NCBI GenBank assembly: GCA_922989275.2
Contig: OV277862.1
Span: forward strand, 18,085,543-18,149,542
Reading direction: 5' to 3'
DNA length: 64,000 nt
Source: Gari tellinella
Taxonomy: Eukaryota; Mollusca; Bivalvia; Cardiida; Psammobiidae
The notes beneath the pieces were generated by a model that saw nothing but the letters and a program-made list of their open reading frames with translations, was not told where the DNA came from and did not search any database. A program made the translations under genes and the position numbers. Shown here piece after piece: positions 1 to 10,125 of the stretch (the stretch's first letter is position 1; every line of letters begins with the position of its first letter).

Positions 1-130
1 TCAGGATTAAAACTGTTTGACACTCGTTTCGATATTTCTTATATCATACCCTCTTAAATCTAGCTTTGAAATGATATTGCAGACAACAATATTGAAGCAG
101 ACGACACAATAACGGTGTAGGGGTAAAAAA
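1..130. repeat. dispersed repeat, edge of a hairpin-MITE copy
   Basis: The block AAACTGTTTG ... ATATTGCAGACAACAATATT ... GAAGCAGACGAC recurs at about 5596-5720 and at 36880-37000. It is one flank of the CAAACAGTTTGGATCC hairpin family and is cut by the window edge. Confidence 0.7.
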
Positions 131-244
131 CTCAAAAATAATTTGGCGCCGAAAAAGTTAACACGTTCATCCATGTCAGAGTATTTAATGGACCTATTAA
201 TTCTAGTCCATGAACTCTTTACTTCATAGATACACCTTTTTCCG

Positions 245-478
245 CATTTTATTAATTCCTCCACTGAAGAAAATAGTTCTATTTTATACAGTAATAAATA
301 TGCAATATAAGAAATATTTCCTACATCTATGTAGATGAGAGCTTAAAGCAGACAAAGTACAACAGAATTCACCTTTAGGCACATTCTGCAACTTGAGGCT
401 TATTCTGCTTTACTTTTAATCTGCTTTAAGGTGTTACCTGTCTTCAAAACTAGATACAGGCTAAGAAGTAAAGGTTTA
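245..478. mobile_element. hairpin MITE, family A
   Basis: The internal hairpin GCTTAAAGCAGAC ... TCTGCTTTAAGG lies at about 338-433. It is flanked by the conserved TTTATACAGTAATAAATATG block and a TTCAAAACTAGATACAGG block seen in other copies. Confidence 0.65.
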
Positions 479-511
479 AATAGTTTTTTCTGCAATATAT
501 TGCAAAATGAT

Positions 512-585
512 AAACAGTACAGACCCTAATCAGAAGGCTCCAAAAGGAGCCCTCTGATCTGGGTCACCATCTACACTGTTTGCAT
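512..585. repeat. hairpin, family B
   Basis: An inverted repeat AACAGT...AATCAGAAGGCTCC / GGAGCCCTCTGATCT...ACTGTTT. It is one of a series of CAAACAGTTTGGATC-type hairpins in the window. Confidence 0.7.
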
Positions 586-752
586 AGGCCAAATGTACTC
601 TTTACAGGTACATTGTAAATGATGGGTTTACTCATAGCTATGGTTGAATGTGTTAAAATCAAGAACACTAGTCTTCAGAGTTAACCCTTTCTTTTATAGA
701 GTAATGCCTTTACAATGCCGGAAAGAGTTAAACTAGTATAGTTCCAACTCAA

Positions 753-812
753 AAACAGTTTGGATCCTCATGTCACAAGATGTAGATGACATCTGATCTG
801 GATACAAACTGT
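753..812. repeat. hairpin, family B
   Basis: Arms AAACAGTTTGGATCC and GGATACAAACTGTTT surround a GATGTAGATGACATC core. A flanking TTAACCCTTTCTTT motif at about 682 resembles the TIR of the TTAA-bounded hairpin elements. Confidence 0.7.
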
Positions 813-1104
813 TTAATCACGGAAAGTGCTGTGAATGCCATGGTACTTATAAATCAACAATATCAAACTAGACAAATGATAACTTGTATACAATGTTAGT
901 ATTGACTTCTTAAACATTTTTCAAATTTAATGAAAACATTCCTAAATTCCAATTCCAATGATTCATGCCATGATCGATTCAATACATATCACGATGATGC
1001 CTTGATTTGGTTCGGTAATAACTGCAATGTGCTACCAGTTTAGTATAAAATACAGGCAATGCACTGACATGGAAATGCACAATGAAGAACAAGACGTTCC
1101 TTTT

Positions 1105-2415
1105 AACAAGAGGGCCATGGCCCACAAGTCGCTCACCTGAGAACATTGTATCTAAGCTGACTGGGCAAGACAATATTGTGATATATATAGCTATAGCTAT
1201 AAAAATATTTTTAAAGGTTTTCCTATATAAGTCTATATAAAACTGATAAGCCCCGGGCGGGGCCAAATTTGATCAAGGGGTCATAATTTGAACAATATTT
1301 GTAGAGGACCATAAGGCAAAGCTACTTGTCAAATATAAATGATCTGGGCCTTATGGTTTCAGAGAAGAAGAATTTTAAAGGTTTTCCTATGAAAAACTGA
1401 TAAGCCCGAGGGCGGGGCCATTTTTGGCCCGGGGTCATAATTTTACCAAACTTGGTAGAGGACCATAAGCCTAAGCTATGTGTCAAATATTGAAGATCTG
1501 GGCCTTACAATTTCAGAGAAGAAGATTTTTAAAGGTTTTCCTATATAAGTCTATGTAAAACTGATAAGCCCCAGGATGGGGGGTCATAATTTGAACAATC
1601 TTGGTAGAGGACTATAACGCAAAGCTACATGTCAAATATAAATGATCTGGTCCTTACGGTTTCAGAGAAGAAGTTTTTTAAAGGTTTTCCCATGAAAAAC
1701 TGATAAGCCCGAGGGCGGGGCCATTTTTGGCCCAGGGGTCATAATTTGAACAATCTTGGTAGAGAACCATAAGGCAAAGCTATATGTAAAATTTTAAAGA
1801 TCTGGGCCCTACAGTTTCAGAGAAGATTTTTAAAGGTTTTCCAATATAAGTCTATGTAAAACTGATAAGCCCCGGGGCGGGGCCAAATTTGACCCAGGGG
1901 TCATAATTTGAACAATCTTGGTAGAGGACCATAACGCAAAGCTACATGTCAAATATTAATGATCTAGGCCAAACAGTTTCAGAGAAGAAGATTTTCAAAG
2001 GTTTTCCTAAGAAAAACTAATAAGCCCCAGGGCAGGGCCATTTTTGGCCCCAGGGTAAAAATATAACAATCTTGATAGAAGATCATGAGGTTATGATACA
2101 TACCAAACATCAAAGGTCTGGGCCTTTTGGTTTCTGAGAAGAAGATTTTTAAAGATTTTCTTATGCAATAAAAGTTGTCTATACGGTCATGTTAGAAAAT
2201 CTAGTCCCACAGCAAGGGGAATAACTCTAGCCAAAAACTTTGAACAAGATTTCGTTCCCCCTTGTCGCTGAAGGTTCTGATAAAGTTTGGTCGAAATCGG
2301 GTCAGTGGTTTCAGAGGAGATATTGTTTGAAAATGTGAACGGACGACGGAAGACGTACGACGGACGGAATGGGACCACAACAGCTCACCCTGAGCCTAAG
2401 GCTCAGGTGAGCTAA
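1105..2415 (+). mobile_element. Helitron-like non-autonomous element with internal repeats
   Basis: It starts AACAAGAGGGCCATGGCCC (a 5' palindrome) followed by GCTCACCTGAG. It ends with a hairpin CCTGAGCC/GGCTCAGG followed by TGAGCTAA. The same terminus type recurs at 43000, 44990 and 47162. The body is tandem repeats and there is no coding capacity. Hairpin plus CTAA resembles a Helitron 3' end, but class assignment is inference. Confidence 0.7.
1262..2165 (+). repeat. tandem repeat, about 155-bp unit, 5-6 copies
   Basis: GGTCATAATTT recurs at about 1278, 1433, 1582, 1737, 1898 and in degenerate form near 2053. Each unit also carries TGATAAGCCC, GGCGGGGCCA and TTTCAGAGAAGAAG. It forms the body of the element above. 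Confidence 0.85.
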
Positions 2416-3139
2416 AAACAGTCAGCAATCGTGCAGCATCTGCCATAAAAACAACCCCATGTCTCTGTATATTTATGGAATAAATATGTTTAAACTATAA
2501 AAACAGTTATACAATGCCAAATGGACACAGACAGGTTAATTAATTTAATCAAATAACTCAATGTGGTACATGCTTATTGTGTAAATACTAAATAGGTATA
2601 GGATAAGCATAAGTATCTTAAACTGTAAATATTTGATTGTAAAAAACTATATTGAATAATTTCCATGGAATTGGTGAACGGCAATGTACTGTTGCAGTAG
2701 TAAAGTTTGTAAAATTTGAAGAACAAGAAAGGTCATCATTTTGTATAACCTTTTTCTTTGCATAAGTGCCTTTACCCCTTCCTTTGCATAAGCACACTAA
2801 TAATATTGATGGGGTTGGATACAGGTTACTTAGTAGCTTAAGTTAAGATAAAAATAAAGCGGAAACTCCCAAAGAAGTTTTCTGCTTTACGTTCTTCTTT
2901 CTTACATAGTAACCCATAGACACGAATTTAACACCTAAATTATTCATATTCATTATTTATAGTAATGGTTGGTAATAAAATACATCATACTGATGAAACA
3001 TAATAGGTAAGAATGTTATTCTCTATTATCTGCAAGAAAATACTAACATTGTATATAACGACAATCAATAAACACCAATGAAATAAATTTATTATGTACA
3101 CAAATAAGAAACCACACAAAAATACTGATTAAACACTTA
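2416..3139. other. no supported gene
   Basis: AT-rich DNA. I see no ORF with coding character and no clear inverted or tandem structure. Confidence 0.5.
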
Positions 3140-3960
3140 TTACGCTATGCATTATGCAAGTCCACAAGACACTGACTAAATACTTATTATGCTACTGCAT
3201 GCAACTGAACAAAATACTGATTAATCACTTATTAAGCTATACAACAAGACAAAATACGGATTAATCACTTATTGTGCTATGCATCAAGACAAAATACGGA
3301 TTAATCACTTATTATGCTACTGCATGCAACTGAACAAAATACTGATTAATCTCTTATTATGCTACTGTATGCAACAAGACACAATACGGATTAATCACTT
3401 ATTATGCTACTGTATGCAACAAGACAAAATACTGATTAATCACTTATTATGCTATGCATGCAACTGAACAAAATACTGATTAATCTCTTATTATGCTACT
3501 GTATGCAACAAGACAAAATACTGATTAATCACTTATTATGCTACTGTATGCAACAAGACAAAATACTGATTAATCACTTATTATGCTATGCATCAAGACA
3601 AAATACGGATTAATCACTTATTATGCTACTGTATGTAACAAGACAAAATACGGATTAATCACTTATTATGCTATGCATCAAGACAAAATACTGATTAATC
3701 ACTTATTATTCTACTGTATGCAACAAGACAAAATACGGATTAATCACGTATTGTGCTATGCAGTTAGTTAGACAAATACTGACTAAATACTTATTATGCC
3801 ACTGTATACACAAAGACAAAATACTGATTAATCACTTATTGTGTTATGCACCAAGACAAAGTACTGATTAATCACTTATTGTGCTATGCATACTTATTAT
3901 GCCACTGTATGCACAAAGACAAAATACTGACTAAACCTTTATCATGCTGTGCGCCAATAA
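3140..3960 (+). repeat. satellite-like array, 45/40-bp units
   Basis: The unit is AATACTGATTAATCACTTAT ... TGCTACTGTATGCAACAAGAC, 45 bp. A shorter 40-bp version lacks part of the CTACTGTATGCA block. Roughly 18 copies are interleaved and diverge toward both ends. Because 45 is a multiple of three, the array creates false ORFs. Confidence 0.9.
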
Positions 3961-4136
3961 AATTGCAAGACAATCCATTGTCCTCCACTAGCCACGGGTC
4001 AACTTATACCAAGTACTTGTAACTTTCTTAAATGAAATTGTGCAAGGCCACGGGGCTCCTCTTAGTCAAGTCATTTCAAATGTCAGATTCTAACATGACA
4101 CGTGAATTCGTCTCTATAAACAAAGAACAGGTCTAT

Positions 4137-4164
4137 CGTGGTATACCTGAGACGGTATACCACG
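4137..4164. repeat. perfect 11-bp inverted repeat
   Basis: CGTGGTATACC / GGTATACCACG with a 6-base loop TGAGAC. It lies in a relatively GC-rich stretch with a CACGTG E-box near 4211, upstream of the duplicated ORF fragment. Confidence 0.8.
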
Positions 4165-4287
4165 CTCTTCCCTACCCCGCTCCTCCCACGGTTATATGAC
4201 ATGACGTGACCACGTGCGTTCATACGTTATGTTTTTAAATTTCTTTCGTTATTCATATAGCCCGTAAAGACAATATACTTTTAACCA

Positions 4288-4715
4288 GTAACGTTACAGT
4301 AATTTTCTCATTCTTCTGTCTTGTTTGATGTAATGTTTGTTCTATGCCAGATTATGGATCGGTAATTGTAAATTTGCTTATGGGTGTTAGATTCTTGTAA
4401 TGCCGCGGAAAAAGTTATTCGGTCGAAAAACTTCATCCGCTGAGGAAATAAGTATGGAACATTTGATTTCCTTTCTAATGAATTTCCTTACATCTGGTCA
4501 TGTAACGTTACAGTAATTTTCTCATTCTTCTGTCTTGTTTGATGTAATGTTTGTTCTATGCCAGATTATGGATCGGTAATTGTAAATTTGCTTATGGGTG
4601 TTAGATTCTTGTAATGCCGCGGAAAAAGTTATTCGGTCGAAAAACTTCATCCGCTGAGGAAATAAGTATGGAACATTTGATTTCCTTTCTAATGAATTTC
4701 CTTACATCTGGTCAT
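4288..4715 (+). repeat. tandem duplication, two identical 214-bp copies
   Basis: 4288-4501 and 4502-4715 read the same from GTAACGTTACAG to ATCTGGTCAT, with an exact 214-base offset wherever I compared them. No divergence was seen, which suggests a recent event or an assembly artefact. Confidence 0.93.
4400..4516 (+). CDS. possible first-exon fragment, duplicated (hypothetical)
   Basis: An ORF begins ATGCCGCGGAAAAAG with G at -3 and encodes MPRKKLFGRKTSSAEEIS then a hydrophobic/amphipathic stretch (MEHLISFLMNFLTSGH). It stops at TAA 4514-4516. The second copy starts at 4614 and runs into the adjacent hairpin. The upstream DNA is CpG-richer, with a palindrome and an E-box, so a 5' exon is conceivable, but no convincing splice donor follows. 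I do not recognise the product. Confidence 0.2.
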   Translation: MPRKKLFGRKTSSAEEISMEHLISFLMNFLTSGHVTLQ

Positions 4716-4816
4716 TTTACAACGGTTGGGAGTTGTGGTGCGCAGGAATTGACCACTCAGGCCTTCGGCCTTCGTGGTCAATTCCTGCGCACCACAACTC
4801 CCAACCGTTGTAAAAT
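4714..4816. mobile_element. perfect hairpin, 43-bp arms
   Basis: Left arm 4714-4756 and right arm 4774-4816 are exact reverse complements (ATTTTACAACGGTTGGGAG ...), with a 17-base loop that is itself partly palindromic (GGCCTTCGGCC). A smaller TACCG...CGGTA inverted pair follows directly. It probably is a foldback MITE inserted at the end of the 214-bp duplication. Confidence 0.9.
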
Positions 4817-5108
4817 ACCGTTTCACAACGGTAGAACATAGATTATTTCTTAATTCATTAATAAGAGTGTGTGTTGATAACCTTTGCACATAGTAAAGAT
4901 TCTAATGAGAATCCACATAATACTGCGTCCCATCAGGTGTCACATTGTATGACAATCTAACCGTTTTGAAAAGAAATTTAGAAATGTCTATTTATAGAAC
5001 AGTAACAGATGACAATATTTGCAGACGAAAATAATACCCAACATTCAAAGAGTTAAACTACAAAATAAGCACATGCTCTTAGAAGAGTAACAAGTTAATA
5101 CACTACAC

Positions 5109-5525
5109 TCAAAATGTGCTAAGGGTCAATAGTATACACCTTCATAGGTTCAAATGCATTGACCCTATCACTTTCTCACAGCATAACTTCCAACATATTT
5201 GTTCAATTTCTATAAAATTTGGAGGGATTATTGCGAAAGGTTCACTTGACGGATTCTGATAATTTTACATTTGTCTAGTTCCTGCAGGTGAAACCCGAGG
5301 AAATTATCAAAATGTGAAATTTCTGAAAATTCCTCAAAATTTTCAAATCCATTGAATTCTACATTGTTATGTTCTTAGAGATGTTATAATTGGTACAATT
5401 GATCATTGCTGTTTTACCAATTAATAACATCTTTTAGAACATTAAAATGTAGAATGTGAGAAAGTGATAGGTTGATGCACTGGTTCCTATGAAGGTTATA
5501 CCTTTGACCCTTAGCAAACTTTCAG
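5109..5525. mobile_element. MITE with about 70-bp TIRs and a nested inner palindrome
   Basis: The left end (CTAAGGGTCAATAGTATACA, then CCTTCATAGG ... CTATCACTTTCTCAC) is mirrored by GTGAGAAAGTGATAG ... CCTATGAAGG ... GACCCTTAG at 5455-5518. An inner inverted pair at about 5370-5457 (TACATTGTTATGTTCTTAGA / TTTTAGAACATTAAAATGTA) gives a second level of folding. No ORF. Confidence 0.8.
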
Positions 5526-5574
5526 TAGTATATATTTCATCTTTCACTCTCGATGTTATCAAAAAGCGCATTTG

Positions 5575-5960
5575 CAAACAGTTCTGACCAGGATCAAAAC
5601 TGTTTGCCACTTGTTTTTATAAAATTACGTCGGTTGTACTGCCTTAAATCTAACTTTCAAACAATATTGCAGACAACAATATTGAAGCAGACGACAATAT
5701 GGCGGTGAAGGGGTACACACCTCACAATAAATTTGATCATGAAAGGGTAAATGGTAGCCTCTATGGTTGACCCATGTCCATGAAGAAAGAACTTGCGACC
5801 ATTGCAAACAGCATTGACCATAATGACAGATTTTTGTATGCACCATGTACAACGTTATTAAACAAAATGCTAGAATGTGTGCATGTTTAGATAATCTTAA
5901 AACCCCACGTTTCAAATTTCGGAAGGTCTTTCATATGGGATACTGTTCATGGAGAATGAA
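5575..5960. repeat. dispersed repeat related to 1-270
   Basis: It shares AAACTGTTTGCCAC, the ATATTGCAGACAACAATATT block and GAAGCAGACGACAAT with the first bases of the window and with 36880-37000. Confidence 0.65.
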
Positions 5961-5984
5961 ATAAGTTGTTTTTAACCATTTAAA

Positions 5985-6205
5985 ATAAACCCTCTACTAA
6001 AGAAAGTATTCCTTTTTTATACAGTAATGAATGTTCATCATAAGAATTGTTTTCTGTATCCTAGCAGATGATAGCTTAAAGCAGGCTGAAAGTAAAGTAG
6101 AATGTGGCGTAAGGCACACTCTGCTTTACTTTCAACCTGCTTTAAGTTGTCACCGGTGCTCAAAATGAAGAAATAGACTACCTGTATGTGGTAAAGGGTT
6201 ACCTG
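5985..6205. mobile_element. hairpin MITE, family A
   Basis: The hairpin at 6073-6150 has arms AGCTTAAAGCAGGCTGAAAG and CTTTCAACCTGCTTTAAG. It carries the TTTATACAGTAATGAAT flank and ends near GTAAAGGGTTA. Confidence 0.8.
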
Positions 6206-6295
6206 ATCAATAAATCTTATTCAAAATTCTAAAACATAGATTTTTAACTCTTACCTTGCTAGTGGCAGATATGACTGCCACAGTGATCACTTTTT

Positions 6296-6363
6296 GCAAA
6301 CCATTTGAATCCAGATGAGATGGCGCATCACGCGGTATCTCATCAGGATCCAAACTGTTTGCC
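6296..6363. repeat. hairpin, family B
   Basis: GCAAACCATTTGAATCCAGA and CAGGATCCAAACTGTTTGC arms flank a GAGATGGCGCATCACGCGGTATCTC core. Confidence 0.75.
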
Positions 6364-6664
6364 ATTCTGATCCTGATTTCAAAATGGAAATTTTGAAAAT
6401 TCTCATTTTAGAACAGTAGCAGATGACAAATGTTGCAGATGAATGCATTACTTGCAGATGAAAGATCTTTTAATTATTTTACATTGTTACCGTGGCAATT
6501 AGACTTCTGCCTGGTTCCACTTAATGTGAAAAAGTTTGAAAAAAAGTATTGTGTGCTAAATTTAATCAATTCCATCCACTAGTTTCAAAGAAGTACAGGC
6601 TGACAGACAACATACAAATTACAATGAGTGATCACAATAGCCCACCTTGAGCTTGTAGGTCGAA

Positions 6665-6808
6665 TTTAAGGTTATAAAGCGTTTGAGTTGAGTATGAATT
6701 TGTTCTCAAGCATTTGATTGGTCAGATTTGAGCCTAGACTCAAATCTGACCAATCAGTGCTTGAGAACGACTTTAGACTCAACTCAAAAGCTTTATAACC
6801 TTGAACCC
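6665..6808. mobile_element. hairpin MITE, about 60-bp arms
   Basis: The left arm (AAGGTTATAAAGCGTTTGAG ... TGGTCAGATTTGAG) is mirrored by CTCAAATCTGACCA ... CTCAACTCAAAAGCTTTATAACCTT, around a short central CCTAGA spacer. Confidence 0.85.
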
Positions 6809-6923
6809 AGTCGAGTTAACAAAATATTCAGAGTATTAGATGCCTCACAGCAACAAAAGAAGAGAAAGGGAAACCTAGATTTAGGTTTGATGCCACTTTG
6901 AACGTCATGAAAAAGGCGATACC

Positions 6924-7175
6924 GTAACCCATTACCCCATAAATAGACCTTTTACGCTTCTAATGTATTCCTCAACTGCAGACAAAGTTCCAATTTATAC
7001 GGTCATCAATATGCAGTGCAAGAAATATTTTCTATATTCTACGAGATGGAAACTTAAAGCTGGTTGAAAATAAAGCAGAATGTGCCTTAAGGCACATTCT
7101 GCTTTACTTTCAACCTACTGTAAGTTGTCACCTTTCTTCAATACTAAAACATGCTATGAGGTAATGGGTTAATCT
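6924..7175. mobile_element. full-length hairpin MITE, family A (piggyBac-like ends)
   Basis: Ends are TAACCCATTACCCCATA and GAGGTAATGGGTTAA, i.e. inverted CCCATTACY termini next to (T)TAA. The internal hairpin at 7053-7127 has GTGCCTTAAGGCAC at its centre. A TTAA target with a CCC-starting TIR is typical of piggyBac; the attribution is inference. Confidence 0.8.
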
Positions 7176-7293
7176 CCTTCATCACTGTGAGACATAAACA
7201 ACATCTACAGTAAACCCCTATATTACGGCCACTTAATTGTGTTACCAGTTAATTGTGTTAACTGCATGTATTATGTGGTTTAAGCAAGTAGCT

Positions 7294-7365
7294 GCTTAAA
7301 GCAATGTGAAAGTAAAACTGAACGATTTAAGAGCTTTCTGTTTTACTTACACCTTGCTTTAAATT
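7294..7365. repeat. family A hairpin, solitary copy
   Basis: GCTTAAAGCAATGTGAAAGT / ACTTACACCTTGCTTTAA arms around GAACGATTTAAGAGC. Confidence 0.7.
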
Positions 7366-7680
7366 GTCATCTGTTATTCATACAATCAATTAGTCTTCTT
7401 CATAGTGGTCATATTAGAGGAAATTTACTGCACAATTTATTTACAAAAAATCACGTCTCATTAACAAACAGACAAAGAATTTTGTTCCAAATAATATTTA
7501 CACAATGCTTGTATCTTTAATTCTTTTTTGATACACAGCTAGACTATGATGCTTCCATTTAGTTTGTTTTCACAAACAACTGTTTTTACGTTCAAATTAT
7601 AGCTGAATCACATGTTACTGAGATGTTAATTGTACCAAATTATGGCCAATCACAGGTGTTAAGATGTTATGTGCTCCGTG

Positions 7681-7892
7681 TTTGATTAATTCTTCACCCG
7701 AAGGGAATTGTTCCATTTTATACAGTTATTGACTATGCACAATAGGAAATATTTTCCTTATCCTAACAGATGGAAGATTAAAGTAGGATGAAAGAAGAGT
7801 AGAATGCACCTGAGGGCGCATTCTGCTTTACTTAAGTAGTCACATGTCTTTCAAGTCACATGTCTTACAAGCTATGGGGGAAAGGGTTAAAC
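7681..7892. mobile_element. hairpin MITE, family A
   Basis: It has the GATTAATTCTTCAC and TTTATACAGTTATTGA flanks, a shortened hairpin at about 7776-7840 (GGATGAAAG ... GGGCGCATTCTGCTTTACTT), and ends GGGGGAAAGGGTTAA. Confidence 0.7.
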
Positions 7893-8190
7893 TTTTCTCT
7901 AATATTTGCTTTGGTTAAATGTTCTGGCTTAAAATGCCAAGATCCAAATTTCAGATGGATCGAATATTTCATATAATGGTAGAAGCTAGATAATATATGC
8001 ACCATCTGAGGTTCTTTTTTAGCATGTTAGCTCAGATTATAAGGTGTCGTTTACCCCCATGGAAATAGTAGTACATTTGAAAAAATTATCATGAAGGCTT
8101 AAAGCAGCAGATGACCACAAACATACAATTTACTCCATATAGTCTGTGTGACATGAACCTTTAAACTTGTAAAGAGTGCATTTGTCCTAT

Positions 8191-8258
8191 GCAAACAGTA
8201 AAGACCTAGATCAGATGCCTTCCAAAGGAGACCTCTGATCAAGGTTTGTACTGTTTGT
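8191..8258. repeat. hairpin, family B
   Basis: GCAAACAGTAAAGACCTAGA and CAAGGTTTGTACTGTTTG arms around CAGATGCCTTCCAAAGGAG. Confidence 0.7.
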
Positions 8259-8499
8259 CATTTTGGAGTTAATTGCAGAAAACAACACTAAACGGTTTAA
8301 AATGGAATATACTGAATTGGAATGGCATGTTCCCTTGGAATCATCATTTGTGAACAACTACCAATTCCCTTAGGCAAACAACTCCCTTCATTACATATGT
8401 AATTTAACCAGCATTTCATATAATGTTTACCAGCATGTCTGGGATTTTCAATATGACATCAGATGATCTATTGTACACTGAACTATTTAATTATAAAAA

Positions 8500-9770
8500 C
8501 TTCGAGAGTAAGATCAGGGTTTCAGATATTCTCAATAATGCATCTGACGATCTGTTATTAAACTTACGAACTTAAATATTTAATCATAAAATAGTAATAA
8601 AAACAACTTATATATTTAGAGATATATCAGCGTTTCAGATAGTCTCAAAATGACATCTGACGATCTGTTACTTAATTAACTTAACAAATTACTTTAACAC
8701 TTAAGAAGTGTACTAGCGTTTCAGATAGTCTCAACATGACATCTGACGATCTGTTACTCATAAACTTAACAAATTACTTTAACACTTAAAAGGTATACCA
8801 GCGTTTCAGATAGTCTTAACATGACATCTGACGATCTGTTACTTAATAAACTTAACAAATTACTTTAACACATAGGGTAGTACTAGCGTTTCAGATAGTC
8901 TAAACGTGACATCTGACGATCTGTTACTTAATAAACTTAACAAATTACTTTAACACTAAGAGTTATACCAGCGTTTCAGATAGTCTCAACCTGGTATCTG
9001 ACGATCTGTTACTTAAAAAACTTAACAAATTACTTTAACGTTTAAAAGTTATACCAGCGTTTCAGATAGTCTTAACGTGACATCTGACGATCTGTTACTC
9101 ATAAACTTAACAAATTACATTAACACTTAAGAGTTATATCAGCGTTTCAGATAGTCTCAACATGACATCTGACGATCTGTTACTTAATAAACTTAACAAA
9201 TTACTTTATCACTTAAAAGTTATACCAGCGTTTCAGATAGTCTTAACCTGACATCTGACGATCTGTTACTCGTAAACTTAACAAATTACTTTAACACATA
9301 CGATAATACCAGCGTTTCAGATAGTCTTAACATGACATCTGACGATCTGTTACTCATAAACTTAACAAATTATATTAACACTTAAGAGTTATATCAGCGT
9401 TTCAGATAGTCTCAATATGACATCTGACGATCTGTAACTCATAAACTTAACAAATTACTTTAACACTTAAAAGTTATACCAGCGTTTCAGATAGTCTTAA
9501 AGATTTAATCTTAAAATTAAGGAATTGCTTAACCACTTGATTGGTATATCAGCGTTTAAGCTAGTCCCAATATAATATCTGACAATCTGTTTAAAATATT
9601 TATCTTAAATTAATGAATTACACAATAGCTTTAAGAGTTATTGCAGCATTTCAGATACACTCAATATGACATCTGTGTTTAATATTTTATCTCAAAATTA
9701 ACGATATACATATTGTTGCAGCCTTTCAGTCTAAATATGACACCTGGCGATCTGTTATTAAGGAAATCTA
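8500..9770 (+). repeat. satellite array, 85-bp unit with a palindromic box
   Basis: AGCGTTTCAGATAG recurs at 8630, 8714, 8800, 8885, 8970, 9056, 9141, 9227, 9311, 9396 and 9481, a spacing of 84-86 bases. The most conserved part of each unit is the box from TCAGATAGTC to GACATCTGACGATCTGTTA, which can fold. The AT-rich linker AACTTAACAAATTACTTTAA is also well kept. Units decay at both edges (8500-8630 and 9540-9770). Confidence 0.93.
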
Positions 9771-10020
9771 ACTACATGAATAAGATTATGCAACAGTCCA
9801 AAGCACTACCAGACTTAGACCATCTGCACTTCATGTATACTTTAATAACACGAATAAAACGGTTGTTCATTCCTATTTGACTCATTTTAAAAATGATTTT
9901 ACAAACTTACTATAACAATTTTATAATCTTGGTAACAATATTGAAATAATTTCCATGTATCCATGCATCTCAATATTGTATCATGTTTATTGTGAATGTA
10001 GTTATTTGTCTTTCTCGCTG
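9771..10020. other. no supported gene
   Basis: AT-rich sequence between the 85-bp array and a SINE tail; nothing recognisable. Confidence 0.5.
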
Positions 10021-10125
10021 TGTAGGTACAGTTATATAATTTCATGTGAAGCGCTTTTGAAAGCAGAACTCCTGTGAGAAAAGAGCGCTATATAAATTGG
10101 TTATAATAATAATAATAATTAAGTA
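10015..10125 (+). mobile_element. SINE/LINE 3' tail
   Basis: TTTCATGTGAAGCGCTTTTG ... AAAGAGCGCTATATAAATT followed by an (ATA)n microsatellite. A close copy lies at 42340-42440. The AGCGCTATATAAAT plus short-repeat tail is typical of invertebrate SINE 3' ends. Confidence 0.7.

Noticed and set aside
3279..3771. ORFs of 62 codons in the 45-bp array
   Set aside because: They arise because 45 is divisible by three; the repeated LLCYCMQQDKI reading is an artefact.
8630..9560. CRISPR-like array (regular 85-bp spacing)
   Set aside because: The whole unit is conserved including the supposed spacers, there are no cas genes, and the context is animal. It is a satellite.
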